The notes beneath the pieces were generated by a model. It had not been told where the DNA came from. It did no database searches and was given only the letters and a program-made list of their open reading frames with translations. Below, piece by piece: positions 24,539 through 33,109 of a stretch of 64,000 bases of DNA. Source of the stretch: Natronoglomus mannanivorans (lineage in GTDB: Archaea; Halobacteriota; Halobacteria; Halobacteriales; Natrialbaceae). A program made the position numbers and the translations under genes. Numbering within the stretch: the stretch's first letter is position 1; every line of letters begins with the position of its first letter. Where the stretch lies: contig JAOPKB010000002.1 in assembly GCA_025517485.1 (NCBI GenBank), forward strand, positions 558,001 to 622,000, read 5' to 3'.

Positions 24539-26014
24539 TCAGTCGTCTGAAACACCGGGGGCAACGTTCCCAGTCTCGTGACTGGTACTCTGGTTTGCGG
24601 GTGCCTCTTTGGTCGAATGACCTTCGTGTTTCACCGTCCACGCATGGTCGTTCCACTCGAGGCATGGTACCTGAATTTGGTGTCCATCCACCTTCGTGTT
24701 CTCTCCAGTGGCCGCGGGCCGAGCCATCGACCCACTTGATTCCACAACTATACTCTCCGTAGCGTGCTTCCGCAGGAAATTCGTCGACCCCACGATATCC
24801 GAGTGACCCTCGCGCCCACACTCATGACATTGAAGTAAGTCCCCGCTCCGATGCACGTCGTCGCTCTTACACGCTGGGCACTGGGACGACGTCCCTGCCT
24901 CTGACTTCTCAGTGACAGTTATGTCGTACTCGAACTCCAGTACTTCGTCGAGTCGTCGTCGGAAGCGTCCGTGCGCCCAGAAAAGGTCCGTCTTCTCGTT
25001 GACTGTCGCGGACCAGTGCTTCTCCCGCACGTCGCTCAGCGCGCCGACGATGAGTTCCGTGACACTTCTCTCGGCGAGCCATTCTCCGAGGTCGCGAATC
25101 AACGAATCCATCGCGTGGTTGCGTTGCTCACTGCGCGTATGGTAAACACCCTGAATTTGCCTGCTCGACCACTCGTCGTCGTCAAGTATGGATTGCAGTT
25201 CAGCGATGCGCTCAGTGTGAGCGTGGAACGTGTGGAACGCGGGTCTCCCGTGGTACAGGCGGTGGTCGCCTTGGCTTGTCGTGACGGCGGCAAGATTATT
25301 CGCACCGATGTCCACCGCTGCCACTACCTCTTCGCCGCTGCCAGTAGTGGCCAGTGATGGTTGATAAGAGTCGCGTCGGCGCGGAGGGTTGTCCTCGTTG
25401 CCGACGTTTCTGTATGCAGTGAACGTTTCGGTGTCTCTATCGTACACGATTTCCAAGCGCCCTTGTTTGCCTGTCCAACGGGGTTGTCCTGCAACTTCCA
25501 AGCGTAGCCGTTCTCCGTATCCGAGCCCGTATTTCTCTTTGAGGTCCTTCCCCACAGGGATTTCTAATCGGCTTCGCTCGCCGAGTTCGAGGGTGTACTG
25601 GTCGTTGCGGATGACGGTACGTGGCGTACGCATCCCGTCTTCCTTCCAGTATCCGGGCGGGCTTGGCCTGTCCGTGACCTTCGAGTTGTCGGGGTTTCGG
25701 TATTTCGAGAGGAGTGCAAAGTATGCTTTCCACGGTTCCCAGTTCTTCTGCACGAGTTGTTGGGGCGTGCTGGAAGTGAGGGTTTGGATGTATCGTTGAC
25801 GGTATTCCTCTTGGGTGACCGCTCGTTTCACCGTGGATTTCAACTCACTAACGGGGATGCGGGTGTCTGCGTTGTCTACGGTCTCGAAGAGGGTTTGCCT
25901 TCGAGCGTAGTTGACTTGGTTGTTGCAGGCTGCTGACGCGTCGAGGAGTTCGATGAGGAGTAACTCGTCGAGGTGGGAGAGCGGCCTCACCTCGAACGTA
26001 TCGCAACGCGTCAT
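24539..26014 (-). CDS. tnpB: TnpB (RNA-guided RuvC nuclease family), RuvC acid substituted
   Basis: A 491-residue TnpB of the IS1341 type, ancestor-like to Cas12. It has an N-terminal helix-turn-helix/wedge region, RuvC-I AAVDIGANNLAAV with the catalytic Asp, a zinc ribbon CPAC...CHECG, and RuvC-III GHSDIVGSTNFLRKH with the last Asp. The RuvC-II segment reads LIVGALSDVRE; related haloarchaeal proteins usually have VGDL here, so an acidic residue appears replaced by Ala (codon GCG). The enzyme may be inactive as a nuclease while still binding a guide RNA. Start ATG 26014 lies inside a palindrome; GTG 26020 is also possible. Confidence 0.9.
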   Translation of the reverse strand: MTRCDTFEVRPLSHLDELLLIELLDASAACNNQVNYARRQTLFETVDNADTRIPVSELKSTVKRAVTQEEYRQRYIQTLTSSTPQQLVQKNWEPWKAYFALLSKYRNPDNSKVTDRPSPPGYWKEDGMRTPRTVIRNDQYTLELGERSRLEIPVGKDLKEKYGLGYGERLRLEVAGQPRWTGKQGRLEIVYDRDTETFTAYRNVGNEDNPPRRRDSYQPSLATTGSGEEVVAAVDIGANNLAAVTTSQGDHRLYHGRPAFHTFHAHTERIAELQSILDDDEWSSRQIQGVYHTRSEQRNHAMDSLIRDLGEWLAERSVTELIVGALSDVREKHWSATVNEKTDLFWAHGRFRRRLDEVLEFEYDITVTEKSEAGTSSQCPACKSDDVHRSGDLLQCHECGREGHSDIVGSTNFLRKHATESIVVESSGSMARPAATGENTKVDGHQIQVPCLEWNDHAWTVKHEGHSTKEAPANQSTSHETGNVAPGVSDD

Positions 26015-26042
26015 CACCACTTATCACGAGATATGTGGTGAT
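26013..26042. promoter_or_regulatory. Palindrome over the tnpB start
   Basis: ATCACCAC (26013-26020) and GTGGTGAT (26035-26042) form a perfect 8-bp inverted repeat with a 14-base AT-rich spacer, covering the tnpB start and sitting 62 bases before the divergent winged-helix gene. It is well placed as an operator or as the left-end hairpin of the element. Confidence 0.5.
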
Positions 26043-26104
26043 AAACGCATCGATTGACGTCGAAGCAAATGGTTAACACGCTCGAATTCGTATGCTCGCT
26101 CACA

Positions 26105-26347
26105 ATGGGCCGAGAGCGAGAAACGGGAGGCGAGTTCAAATCTGTCGTTTCCGACGACGATGTATTGAGTGTGTTGAGCAATGCTGATACCCCTGTTTTG
26201 ACGACGCAGATGATTGCCGATGAGTTGCCGGTGACTCGACAGGCAGTGTACTATCGGTTGCAGGAGTTACATGAAATGGGGAGTGTGGGTCGGATGAAAG
26301 TTGGCGCTCGGGCTGTTGTATGGTGGGTTGCTGACGAGTCGGAGTAA
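26105..26347 (+). CDS. Winged-helix protein carried with the tnpB element
   Basis: An 80-residue protein starting at ATG 26105 (MGRERETGGEFKSVVSDDDV). Residues ~15-75 are a compact winged helix: VLSVLSNADTPVLTTQMIADE, LPVTRQAVYYRLQELHEMGSV (recognition helix), and the wing MKVGARAVVWWVADE. Similar small proteins are widespread in haloarchaea. It lies between the element's terminal hairpins and is divergent from tnpB across a palindrome, so it may regulate tnpB or its own gene (inference). An upstream in-frame ATG at 26054 is less likely. Base composition is more AT-rich than the neighbours. Confidence 0.72.
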   Translation: MGRERETGGEFKSVVSDDDVLSVLSNADTPVLTTQMIADELPVTRQAVYYRLQELHEMGSVGRMKVGARAVVWWVADESE

Positions 26348-26406
26348 CGTGAGAATCACGGGTTGAGTGATGTACGTGGTTTGTGGAATCCTGCCTATCG
26401 CTTGGA

Positions 26407-26431
26407 CCCACGACTAAAGTCGTGGGCTTCC
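26407..26431 (+). repeat. Terminal hairpin repeat, right copy
   Basis: Second copy of CCCACGACTAAAGTCGTGGG plus CTTCC, 59 bases after the winged-helix gene, in the same orientation as the left copy. It is followed by a short direct-repeat tract (GTGACGAGTGGCGAGTGATGAG) at about 26460-26485, written here only as its GTGA-type motif. Confidence 0.7.
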
Positions 26432-26531
26432 GCTAACATTGTGTCACGAGTGACGGTGAAGAGTGACGAGTGGCGAGTGATGAGTTAGGAGACGCGGGTC
26501 ACAGGTCGCAGTTGCGGCTCCCGGTCGCTTC

Positions 26532-27214
26532 TCAAAATCGCTGTTGCTGGTTTCGCTGTTGTTGACGGCCCTGTTGTGGTTGGGATCCGGCCATCTGGTT
26601 CTGTCCGTGACTCTGACCCTGCCCTTGCATCGGCATCTGTGACCGTCCCTGCTCTCGCCCGCCCATCTCGAGAACGGACGTACAGGAGTTGATCGTCCGC
26701 TCGATCGTCGCGACCGTCTCCGCGACGTGTGGGTGGTGGTGCTGGTGTCGCTGGAGTTCCGGGAGGCCGTCGGTGGCAACGCGGACGAACAGGTCTGCGA
26801 CTTCGGGGCCGAACATCGAGTCCCGTGCGATCAACTTCTCGTTGAGTTCGGCCAACTCGGCGATATCCGCACAGATACGCGCACAGTCGGCCAGCTCCGG
26901 CCCGGCCGCCGAACACTGTGTCGCACACCACTCGGTGACGTGGGTCACCTCGTCGAAGTCCTCGAGGAGGAGCCGTAGTTCGTCCGTAAAGTGGTCGTCG
27001 AACCGAATCGCGGGTTGCTGGGTCTGCACGTGTTGGTCCTGTTGCCCACCCATCTGTTGGCTTGTTGACCCATCGACTGTCGACTCGGATTCTGTTGCAT
27101 TCGCCCTCCTGTCCCTGTTTGTTGGCCCTGCTGGCTCATCGGTTGCTGGCCTTGCTGTCCGTACTGACTCGAGTCCTGTCGTCTCTCCTGTCGATGCTGA
27201 AAATCTCGGTTCAT
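26532..27214 (-). pseudogene. Gln-rich, Cys-rich four-helix protein, single-base frameshift
   Basis: Two frames together give one protein of ~227 residues. The N-terminal part from ATG 27214 (MNRDFQHRQERRQD) is built of QQGQQ repeats; the frame breaks near 27060, where the minus strand reads CAACAAGCCAACAG. One extra G (CAACAAGGCCAACAG) would restore QQGQQM and join it to the downstream frame. The C-terminal part has a helical Cys motif, EWCATQCSAAGPELADC-ARICADIAEL, resembling DUF326/copper-storage-like haloarchaeal proteins, then HQHHHPHV and a Gln/Met-rich tail. A sequence error is possible; otherwise it is a recent loss. Confidence 0.72.
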
Positions 27215-27543
27215 AGTAGTCCTCCTGCCCTGTCGGGCCACCGAGGTTACGCCGATTTCCCGAATAAAGCGCGGCCACCGTTCCGACCGTTGTCGTCGAT
27301 AAACGACTGTTTCGTCTCGACACCCACTACCACGATTTCACACCTCGAACCACTGTGTTGGCCGTCCCTACCAGCGTACTCCGTCTCGTAATCTCGGATT
27401 CTCGGTCGTAATCACTGCTTTCGGCCCACCGATGCGAGCAGTTTGCAGTAACTGGCGACTCGAGGGCGAGCGTGACCCCGTGGTCGAGCGCGTACGACCA
27501 TCGATACACTTACCGGCGATTGCCCGCACGAGTAGGGTAGAGT

Positions 27544-28221
27544 ATGACGATCGAAGACAGGGAGAACGCGTATCTCGTCACGCACGCGATGGCCAAGGAT
27601 ACCCTCTCGCGGATTCGTGACGTCGAGACCGAACAGGTCGAATTCCGGAAGGGACTCGTAAAACTCGGACGCCTCTGTGGCTACGAGATCATCGACGGGC
27701 GCATGGAAACCGAGTACGTCTCGATCCAGACGCCCCTCGAGGAGACGATGGGTGAGCGCGTCAAGGGACTGGACAACGTAGTCATCATCAACGTCCTGCG
27801 GGCGGCGACGCCGTTCGTCGAGGGACTGCTCAAGGCCTTCCCGCGCGCGAGACAGGGTGTGATCAGCGCGAGCCGCGACGAGGAGGCGGGCCGCGACGAA
27901 GACGGCTCGTTCCCGATCACGGTCGATTACGTGAAACTGCCCGAGATCGGCGAGGAGGATACGGTGATCATCGCCGATCCGATGCTCGCGACGGGGAGCA
28001 CGATGTGTTCGGTCTTAGAGCACGTCATCGAGAACTCCGCCGATCCCGAGCACCTCATCGTCCTCTCGGCGGTGTCGGCACCGGACGGCCTGCTCCGCGT
28101 CGGCGAGGCGTTCCCCGAGGTCGACCTGCTGACGGTGTCGATCGACGACTATCTCGACGACGATGGCTTCATCGTCCCCGGACTCGGCGACGCCGGCGAT
28201 CGGGCGTTCCGAACGACCTGA
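27544..28221 (+). CDS. upp: Uracil phosphoribosyltransferase
   Basis: Salvages uracil with PRPP to UMP. The 225-residue protein has the family core [30 protein letters not shown], and the PRPP-binding loop [20 protein letters not shown], followed by [19 protein letters not shown] and a C-terminal [18 protein letters not shown] that closes over uracil. Length is normal. Single gene starting [19 protein letters not shown]; an ATAG/ACTTACC stretch near 27508 is the only promoter hint. Confidence 0.96.
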   Translation: MTIEDRENAYLVTHAMAKDTLSRIRDVETEQVEFRKGLVKLGRLCGYEIIDGRMETEYVSIQTPLEETMGERVKGLDNVVIINVLRAATPFVEGLLKAFPRARQGVISASRDEEAGRDEDGSFPITVDYVKLPEIGEEDTVIIADPMLATGSTMCSVLEHVIENSADPEHLIVLSAVSAPDGLLRVGEAFPEVDLLTVSIDDYLDDDGFIVPGLGDAGDRAFRTT

Positions 28222-28472
28222 GATGTGGCGATTGCGCGCGCTCAGTTGATCGGTTCGAATCCGTATCGACCGCTTTTTCGGACACGTTACTGACGCTACT
28301 CTCTCGATTCCGAACCCCCTTCTTTCCCCTCGAAAACCATTACACTGCGTCTGGGTTCTCCCGTTTCTCTCTCCTGACGAAACGATCCTCTCGTGTAGAA
28401 TCGTGACAAACGACGGCCGGCGGATGAACCGACTCAGAACGGCTCTGGAAGAACCGGAGACGAACTGATACA

Positions 28473-28694
28473 ATGGACGCCGATCAGTCGTCGCTCCTCT
28501 TCGATCCGTGGCGTGGAATCTGGGCACTCGTGTTGGCGCTCTCGCTTGCGCTCTTTTCCCGGTCAGGGACCCTCGAGACAGTGCCGGAACTGCTGGGCAG
28601 TGTCGCCCTCGGGTTCGGGGTCAGCTATCTCGTCTTTACGGTGATGCGACTCGTCTCGAGTCGGATCTGGAACCGACCGTCGGGTGAGCAGTAA
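28473..28694 (+). CDS. Small haloarchaeal membrane protein
   Basis: A 73-residue protein with two hydrophobic segments (IWALVLALSLALFSRSG and LGSVALGFGVSYLVFTVMRLV) joined by a short loop, and a charged C-terminus. It starts MDADQSSLLFDPWRG. No function recognised. It is flanked on both sides by about 80 bases of weakly similar DNA (28312-28398 and 28740-28814). Confidence 0.6.
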   Translation: MDADQSSLLFDPWRGIWALVLALSLALFSRSGTLETVPELLGSVALGFGVSYLVFTVMRLVSSRIWNRPSGEQ

Positions 28695-28860
28695 CAGCGG
28701 TGGTTTCGGAATCGATTCTCACCAATCTTGAACCCCTTCGTTTCACCTCGAGCATCGACGCACTCTCGTATTTTTCCGGCGTTATCTTCCGAACGAAGCG
28801 GTCCTCCAGAGTAGTTCGTTCGGCCTGTGTGTCGACGGTCGTCGCGTGGCCGAGCGTCGG

Positions 28861-31014
28861 TCACTCGTCGTTCGAGTCGCTGTGTTCACCGCCGTCTCCG
28901 TCCGAGGCCGAGAGCCCGTCGTCCCGCTCGCGCTCGAGTGCGGGCGCCGCCTCGTGGTGGTCCGAGTAGCCGTCGAACCAGCGGACGATGCGCTCGAGTC
29001 GGTCGACGACGTGGCCGGGTTCGCCCGACCGAGAGAGTTCGTGGCCCTCGCGGGGGTAGCGGACGAGACGCGTCTCGACGCCGTGTTTCTTCAGACCGAG
29101 GTAGAACAGTTCGGCGGTGTTAGCGGGGGTGCGGTAGTCCCGATCCGAGTGCATCACGAGCGTCGGCGTCTCGACCGCCGGGACGTGTGCGACGGGGGAC
29201 TGCTCCCAGAGGAGTTCGGGGTCTTCCCACGGCGTCGCGCCGAAGTCACCCTCGACCAGTTTGAAGGCGTCCGTCGAGCCGTAGAAGCCGGTGAGGTCGT
29301 AGACGCCGCGCTGGGAGACGGCCGCCCGGAAACGGTCCGTGTTGCCGACCGTCCAGGCGGTCATGAAGCCGCCGAAACTGCCGCCGGTGACGAACTGATT
29401 CGTCTCGTCGACGTACTCGCGGTCACAGACGGCGTCGACACCCGCCAGCACGTCGGTCAGCGTCACCCCACCCCAGTCGCATTCGATGGCCGTCGCGTGG
29501 GACTCACCGTAGCCGGTCGAGCCGCGGGGGTTCGCCCAGAAGACGACGTAGCCCCGCGCGGCGAGCGTCTGGAACTCGTGCCACATCGTTCCGCTGGTCG
29601 TCCACTGGGCGTGGGGGCCGCCGTGGATTTCGACGACCAGCGGGTACCGTTCGTTCGGATCGAAGTCCGGCGGTGCGAGGACCCATCCCTGAAGCGACTC
29701 GCCGTCGCTCTCGTATCCCACCTCCTCGGGTTCACGGACGGCGCGGTCGCTGAGGTACTCGTCGTTGACCCGACTCAGGCGGGTCGCCTCGTGTCCACCG
29801 CGCGTCGAGACGAAGACGTCGCCTGGGTGGTCCCACTCGCTCTGGACGTACGCGATCGCATCCTCGCCGACTGAGAATCCCTCGACGGTGACCCCGTCGC
29901 CGTACACCCGCGTCGGCTCTTCCGACGCGTCTCCCGGCACCGACCACACGACCACCGAGCCCTCGTCCGGCGTCGCGAAGTACAGCGATTCCTCCTCGGG
30001 GCCCCACTCGAATTCGGTATCGGAATCGAGCGTTCGGTCGAGAGGATCGGTCGGCGTCGTCTGCTCGCCGCTCGAGCGGTCGTGGACCCGAATCTCGGTC
30101 TGGCGCATCGTCATCTTCTCTTCGGGCGTGTACGCGTAGGCGACGCGGCCGTCGTCGGTCGCCGCGAGTTGCGTCGCCCAGCCGGTCGTCTGCGTGACAG
30201 ACTCCACCGCGTCCGATTCGACGTCGTGTGCGTCTATCTCGTGGGTGACCGAGTCGTCGGGGTCGTCGCCCAGTTTGCTCGCGTAGTAGACCGTCCGCTC
30301 GTCTCCCCACATCGGGGCGGTGTAGTCCCGGTCGCCGTCGGTGAGTCGCTCGAGCGCCTCGTTTTCGACGGGGTCGCCGTCTTCCTCGCCTTCTTTCTTT
30401 TTCTCTCCTTCCACCTCCCCCTCCCCGCCTCCCTCGAACCCACCGTTCGACCCAGACAACTCCCTCTCGAGTGCCGCCTCGACGTCCAGAACGTAGACGT
30501 GGCTGCGTTTCCCGTCGAAATACTCCGTTCCCGCGCGGTAGATCGTGCGGTCGATTACCCGCGGATCGGGCGCCTCGGACTCGTAGGCGGGATCGACCGC
30601 GAGGTCACGGCCGGTCTCGCGGTCGTCGGCCGTCACTCGTTGAATAAAACAGAGTCGGGAGCCGTCGGGGCTCCACTCGAGGTCGGAGACGCCGCCGACG
30701 ATCTGCGTCACTCGCTGGGCCTCACCGCCGTCGGTGGGGAGAATCCAGAGTTGCTGGCGGTCGTCGCCACCGCGCGTACTGACGAACGCCAGCCTGTCGC
30801 CATCGGGGCTCCACCGGGGCTGAGAGTCGACGCCGTCCGCGATCGTGAACCGTCTGGGGTCGCCACCGCCGATCGACGCGACGTAGATGGTCGCTTCCTC
30901 GGCGTCGTCGGTCGGTGTCGTGTGGACGAACGCGACTCGCTCACTGTCCGGCGAGAGGTCGGGGTCCGATACCCGGACGATATCGTGGTAGTCCGCGGCC
31001 GTGATTCGATTCAT
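28861..31014 (-). CDS. S9-family peptidase (acylaminoacyl / prolyl oligopeptidase type)
   Basis: A 717-residue serine peptidase of the alpha/beta-hydrolase clan. The first ~450 residues make a TolB-like beta-propeller (repeats such as DPDLSPDSERVAFVHT, QPRWSPDGDRLAFVST, LEWSPDGSRLCFIQ). The catalytic domain has the nucleophile in TGGSFGGFMTAW, the acid in HSDRDYRTP and the histidine in PREGHELSRSG. A charged Gly/Glu/Lys insertion (GEGEVEGEKKKEGEE) sits between propeller blades. No signal peptide, so cytosolic turnover of peptides is likely. ATG 31014 (MNRITAADYHDI) is chosen; the track upstream to 31092 is unconserved. Confidence 0.93.
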   Translation of the reverse strand: MNRITAADYHDIVRVSDPDLSPDSERVAFVHTTPTDDAEEATIYVASIGGGDPRRFTIADGVDSQPRWSPDGDRLAFVSTRGGDDRQQLWILPTDGGEAQRVTQIVGGVSDLEWSPDGSRLCFIQRVTADDRETGRDLAVDPAYESEAPDPRVIDRTIYRAGTEYFDGKRSHVYVLDVEAALERELSGSNGGFEGGGEGEVEGEKKKEGEEDGDPVENEALERLTDGDRDYTAPMWGDERTVYYASKLGDDPDDSVTHEIDAHDVESDAVESVTQTTGWATQLAATDDGRVAYAYTPEEKMTMRQTEIRVHDRSSGEQTTPTDPLDRTLDSDTEFEWGPEEESLYFATPDEGSVVVWSVPGDASEEPTRVYGDGVTVEGFSVGEDAIAYVQSEWDHPGDVFVSTRGGHEATRLSRVNDEYLSDRAVREPEEVGYESDGESLQGWVLAPPDFDPNERYPLVVEIHGGPHAQWTTSGTMWHEFQTLAARGYVVFWANPRGSTGYGESHATAIECDWGGVTLTDVLAGVDAVCDREYVDETNQFVTGGSFGGFMTAWTVGNTDRFRAAVSQRGVYDLTGFYGSTDAFKLVEGDFGATPWEDPELLWEQSPVAHVPAVETPTLVMHSDRDYRTPANTAELFYLGLKKHGVETRLVRYPREGHELSRSGEPGHVVDRLERIVRWFDGYSDHHEAAPALERERDDGLSASDGDGGEHSDSNDE

Positions 31015-31133
31015 CGCTGGGCCGACTATCGATACCGAGGTTCGTGATTCCATCGCTCGTCGATCAGTTGGGGCGAACTGTCCGACGATCACGACAGTTC
31101 CTCTTCATTTATATTCATGTTTTCTGCCTGATA

Positions 31134-31140
31134 GTTATAT
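31134..31140 (+). promoter_or_regulatory. TATA-like box of the TRAP operon
   Basis: GTTATAT ends ~26 bases before the ATG at 31166, the spacing of a leaderless promoter. It supports 31166 as the start of the TAXI protein. The 151-base gap is shared with the divergent peptidase gene. Confidence 0.55.
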
Positions 31141-31165
31141 TGGGTTTCGACGCGATTGTCCGGAT

Positions 31166-32242
31166 ATGGTGCAGAAAATCGATCGGCGGCGGTTCGTCAC
31201 GCTAACGGGTATCGCAGGGGTTGCCGGACTCACCGGCACCGTATCAGCCAGGCAGGACGACGATGGCGAGGAGATCGACGAGGACGCCGATCCGGACGAG
31301 GGCGGCGAGATCCTCTCGTGGCACGCGGGCGGAACCGGCGGCACGTACTATCCGCTCTCCGGCGAGTTCAAGACGATCGTCGAAGACAACACGCCCCACG
31401 GACTACAGGTCCAGTCGACCGGTGCGAGCGTCGAGAACGTCGGCAGTCTGGCCCGCGAAGAGGCCGAATTCGCGCTCATCCAGAACGACGTCGCCTACTT
31501 CGCCTACCACGGCACCGGCCTGCAGGAGTTCGAGGACATGCCCATCGAGAACCTTCGGGGCGTCGCGACGCTCTATCCGGAGACGATCCACATCCTCGTC
31601 GACGCCGGTTCGGACATCGACTCCATCGAGGACCTCGAGGGCGGGACGATCAACACCGGCGATCTCGGTAGCGGAACGCAGGTCAACGCCTTACAGATCC
31701 TCGAGACCGTTGGGATCACGGAGGACGACTTCGACGAGCAGAACACCGGCTTCTCGGCGGCGGCCGACCAGTTGCGCGACGGTGACATCGACGCGGCGTT
31801 CATCGTCGGCGGCTGGCCCGTCGGCGCCGTCGAAGAACTCGCGACGACCGCGGACATCGAGATCGTCGAAGTGACCGACGACACCCGCGACGACGTCCTC
31901 GAGGGCGCGGAGTGGTTCGCCGAGGACACCATCCCCGGCGGCACGTACGACGGTGTCGACGAGGACGTCGACACCGTCTCCGTCCAGGCGATGATCGCCA
32001 CCCACGAGGGCGTCGACGAGGGCGTCGTCGAGGAGGTGACGGAGGCCATCTTCGAGAACAGCGACGATCTCTCGATCAAAGCGGAGTTCATCGAACTCGA
32101 GACGGCCCTCGACGGGATGTCGATCGAACTCCACCCCGGCGCGGAGGCGTACTTCGAGGAGTCGGATCTCGACCTCGACGCGGAACTGGAGGACGACGGC
32201 GAGGACGAAGACGAGGGTGAGGACGAAGACGACGATGAGTGA
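31166..32242 (+). CDS. TAXI-family TRAP transporter solute-binding protein
   Basis: A 358-residue exported binding protein. The start MVQKIDRRRFVTLTGIAGVAG is a Tat signal, but it ends TGTVSARQ with no lipobox cysteine, so it is likely released or held another way. The mature domain has the TAXI hallmarks WHAGGTGGTYYPLSGEFKTI, LQVQSTGASVENV, FALIQNDVAYFAYHG and TINTGDLGSGTQVNA. It ends in an acidic tail (DDGEDEDEGEDEDDDE). TAXI proteins typically bind glutamate, other dicarboxylates or similar small acids; the substrate here is unknown. First gene of the TRAP operon. Confidence 0.93.
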   Translation: MVQKIDRRRFVTLTGIAGVAGLTGTVSARQDDDGEEIDEDADPDEGGEILSWHAGGTGGTYYPLSGEFKTIVEDNTPHGLQVQSTGASVENVGSLAREEAEFALIQNDVAYFAYHGTGLQEFEDMPIENLRGVATLYPETIHILVDAGSDIDSIEDLEGGTINTGDLGSGTQVNALQILETVGITEDDFDEQNTGFSAAADQLRDGDIDAAFIVGGWPVGAVEELATTADIEIVEVTDDTRDDVLEGAEWFAEDTIPGGTYDGVDEDVDTVSVQAMIATHEGVDEGVVEEVTEAIFENSDDLSIKAEFIELETALDGMSIELHPGAEAYFEESDLDLDAELEDDGEDEDEGEDEDDDE

Positions 32243-32284
32243 TCGAACCACATCGATCGCCCCGCGACGAGTGCAGTCGTAGCC

Positions 32285-33109
32285 GTGGGGCCGCCCGTCT
32301 CTCACCAGCACACACTTGCGCTGGTCGCCCTGTGCGTAGTGGCGGTTGTCGGCAGTGCGGTCGGCAGCCCCTCTTTCGGCGCGGCCCTCGTGGTCGCCGA
32401 CGCCGATTCCGGCGAGCGGTTGCTCGCGATCCCGGTCGACGACGGGGAGACCGTGACACTCGCGTACACGCACAGCGTCGAGAAGACCGACGTCAGAGAC
32501 GTGTACGTCGTCGACGAGCGGAACGAATCGCTACGAATGGTCCGAATGGAGTTCGACTCCTACGGGGCGGGCCTCCCAGCCGACGCGGACGTCGAGCGAA
32601 CCGAGGATGGACTCGTCACGACCGTCGATCGGTCCTACGAGCGCCTCTCCGTCGTCCCGGGATCGATCGCGGGCCACGAACTCGTCGTCGGTGAGAGACA
32701 CTACGATCTCGTCGCACTGGCCGATCCCGGTGCTAGCTGTGACTGTGGCTGTCTCATCGGTGGTGACACGAACACCGACACGGACACTCACACTCCTACC
32801 GACGCAGACTCCACCTGCGGACCTGATACCGATTCCGACACCGAAAGCGATGGCGTGACCGACATTAGGGATCACGGCAACGGCGTCGTCCTCTTCGTCG
32901 AAACCCCGACGCTGGCGGACTGGATCGAGCGGATCGTCGGTGACGGCCCGGAAACCGCCGATCGCTCGAGTCCCGATCTGAAAACTGACGACCGTTCGAG
33001 TTACGGTGTGGATCACGAGCGAGCCTCGAGCGCGGAGACGAATGGCGAACTTGCCCCAGCGGTTGTTGCGGGGACAGACGAGAGCGAACCCGGAGGTGTC
33101 CCGATGTGA
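32285..33109 (+). CDS. DUF1850 protein of the TRAP operon with a long low-complexity insertion
   Basis: A 274-residue protein starting at GTG 32285 with one N-terminal membrane helix (LALVALCVVAVVGSAVG). The DUF1850 core is clear: VTLAYTHSVEKTDVRDVYVVD, MVRMEFDSYGAGLPAD, and later NGVVLFVETPTLADWIERIV. Family members are usually ~130-180 residues and sit between TAXI and fused TRAP genes, as here, but their job is unknown. Between the two halves is a D/T-rich linker with CDCGC and DTDTHT repeats. It overlaps the permease gene by four bases (GTGA). Likely an accessory subunit at the outer face. Confidence 0.85.
   Translation: MGPPVSHQHTLALVALCVVAVVGSAVGSPSFGAALVVADADSGERLLAIPVDDGETVTLAYTHSVEKTDVRDVYVVDERNESLRMVRMEFDSYGAGLPADADVERTEDGLVTTVDRSYERLSVVPGSIAGHELVVGERHYDLVALADPGASCDCGCLIGGDTNTDTDTHTPTDADSTCGPDTDSDTESDGVTDIRDHGNGVVLFVETPTLADWIERIVGDGPETADRSSPDLKTDDRSSYGVDHERASSAETNGELAPAVVAGTDESEPGGVPM

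Larger units (their letters stand above)
24496..26431 (-). mobile_element. IS200/IS605-type (IS1341-like) element with tnpB and a winged-helix gene
   Basis: The unit is framed by the same palindromic sequence in the same orientation, CCCACGACTAAAGTCGTGGG plus CTTCC, at 24496-24520 and 26407-26431. Inside lie tnpB (minus) and a divergent winged-helix gene (plus). There is no tnpA, so it cannot move alone. Such hairpins are typical ends of haloarchaeal tnpB elements; the left one would carry the right end and the guide-RNA (omega RNA) region downstream of tnpB. Exact termini are not defined by me. Confidence 0.7.

Noticed and set aside
28473-28694. Small ORF as random noise
   Set aside because: Kept as a low-confidence gene because it has two clear hydrophobic helices and a well-placed ATG.
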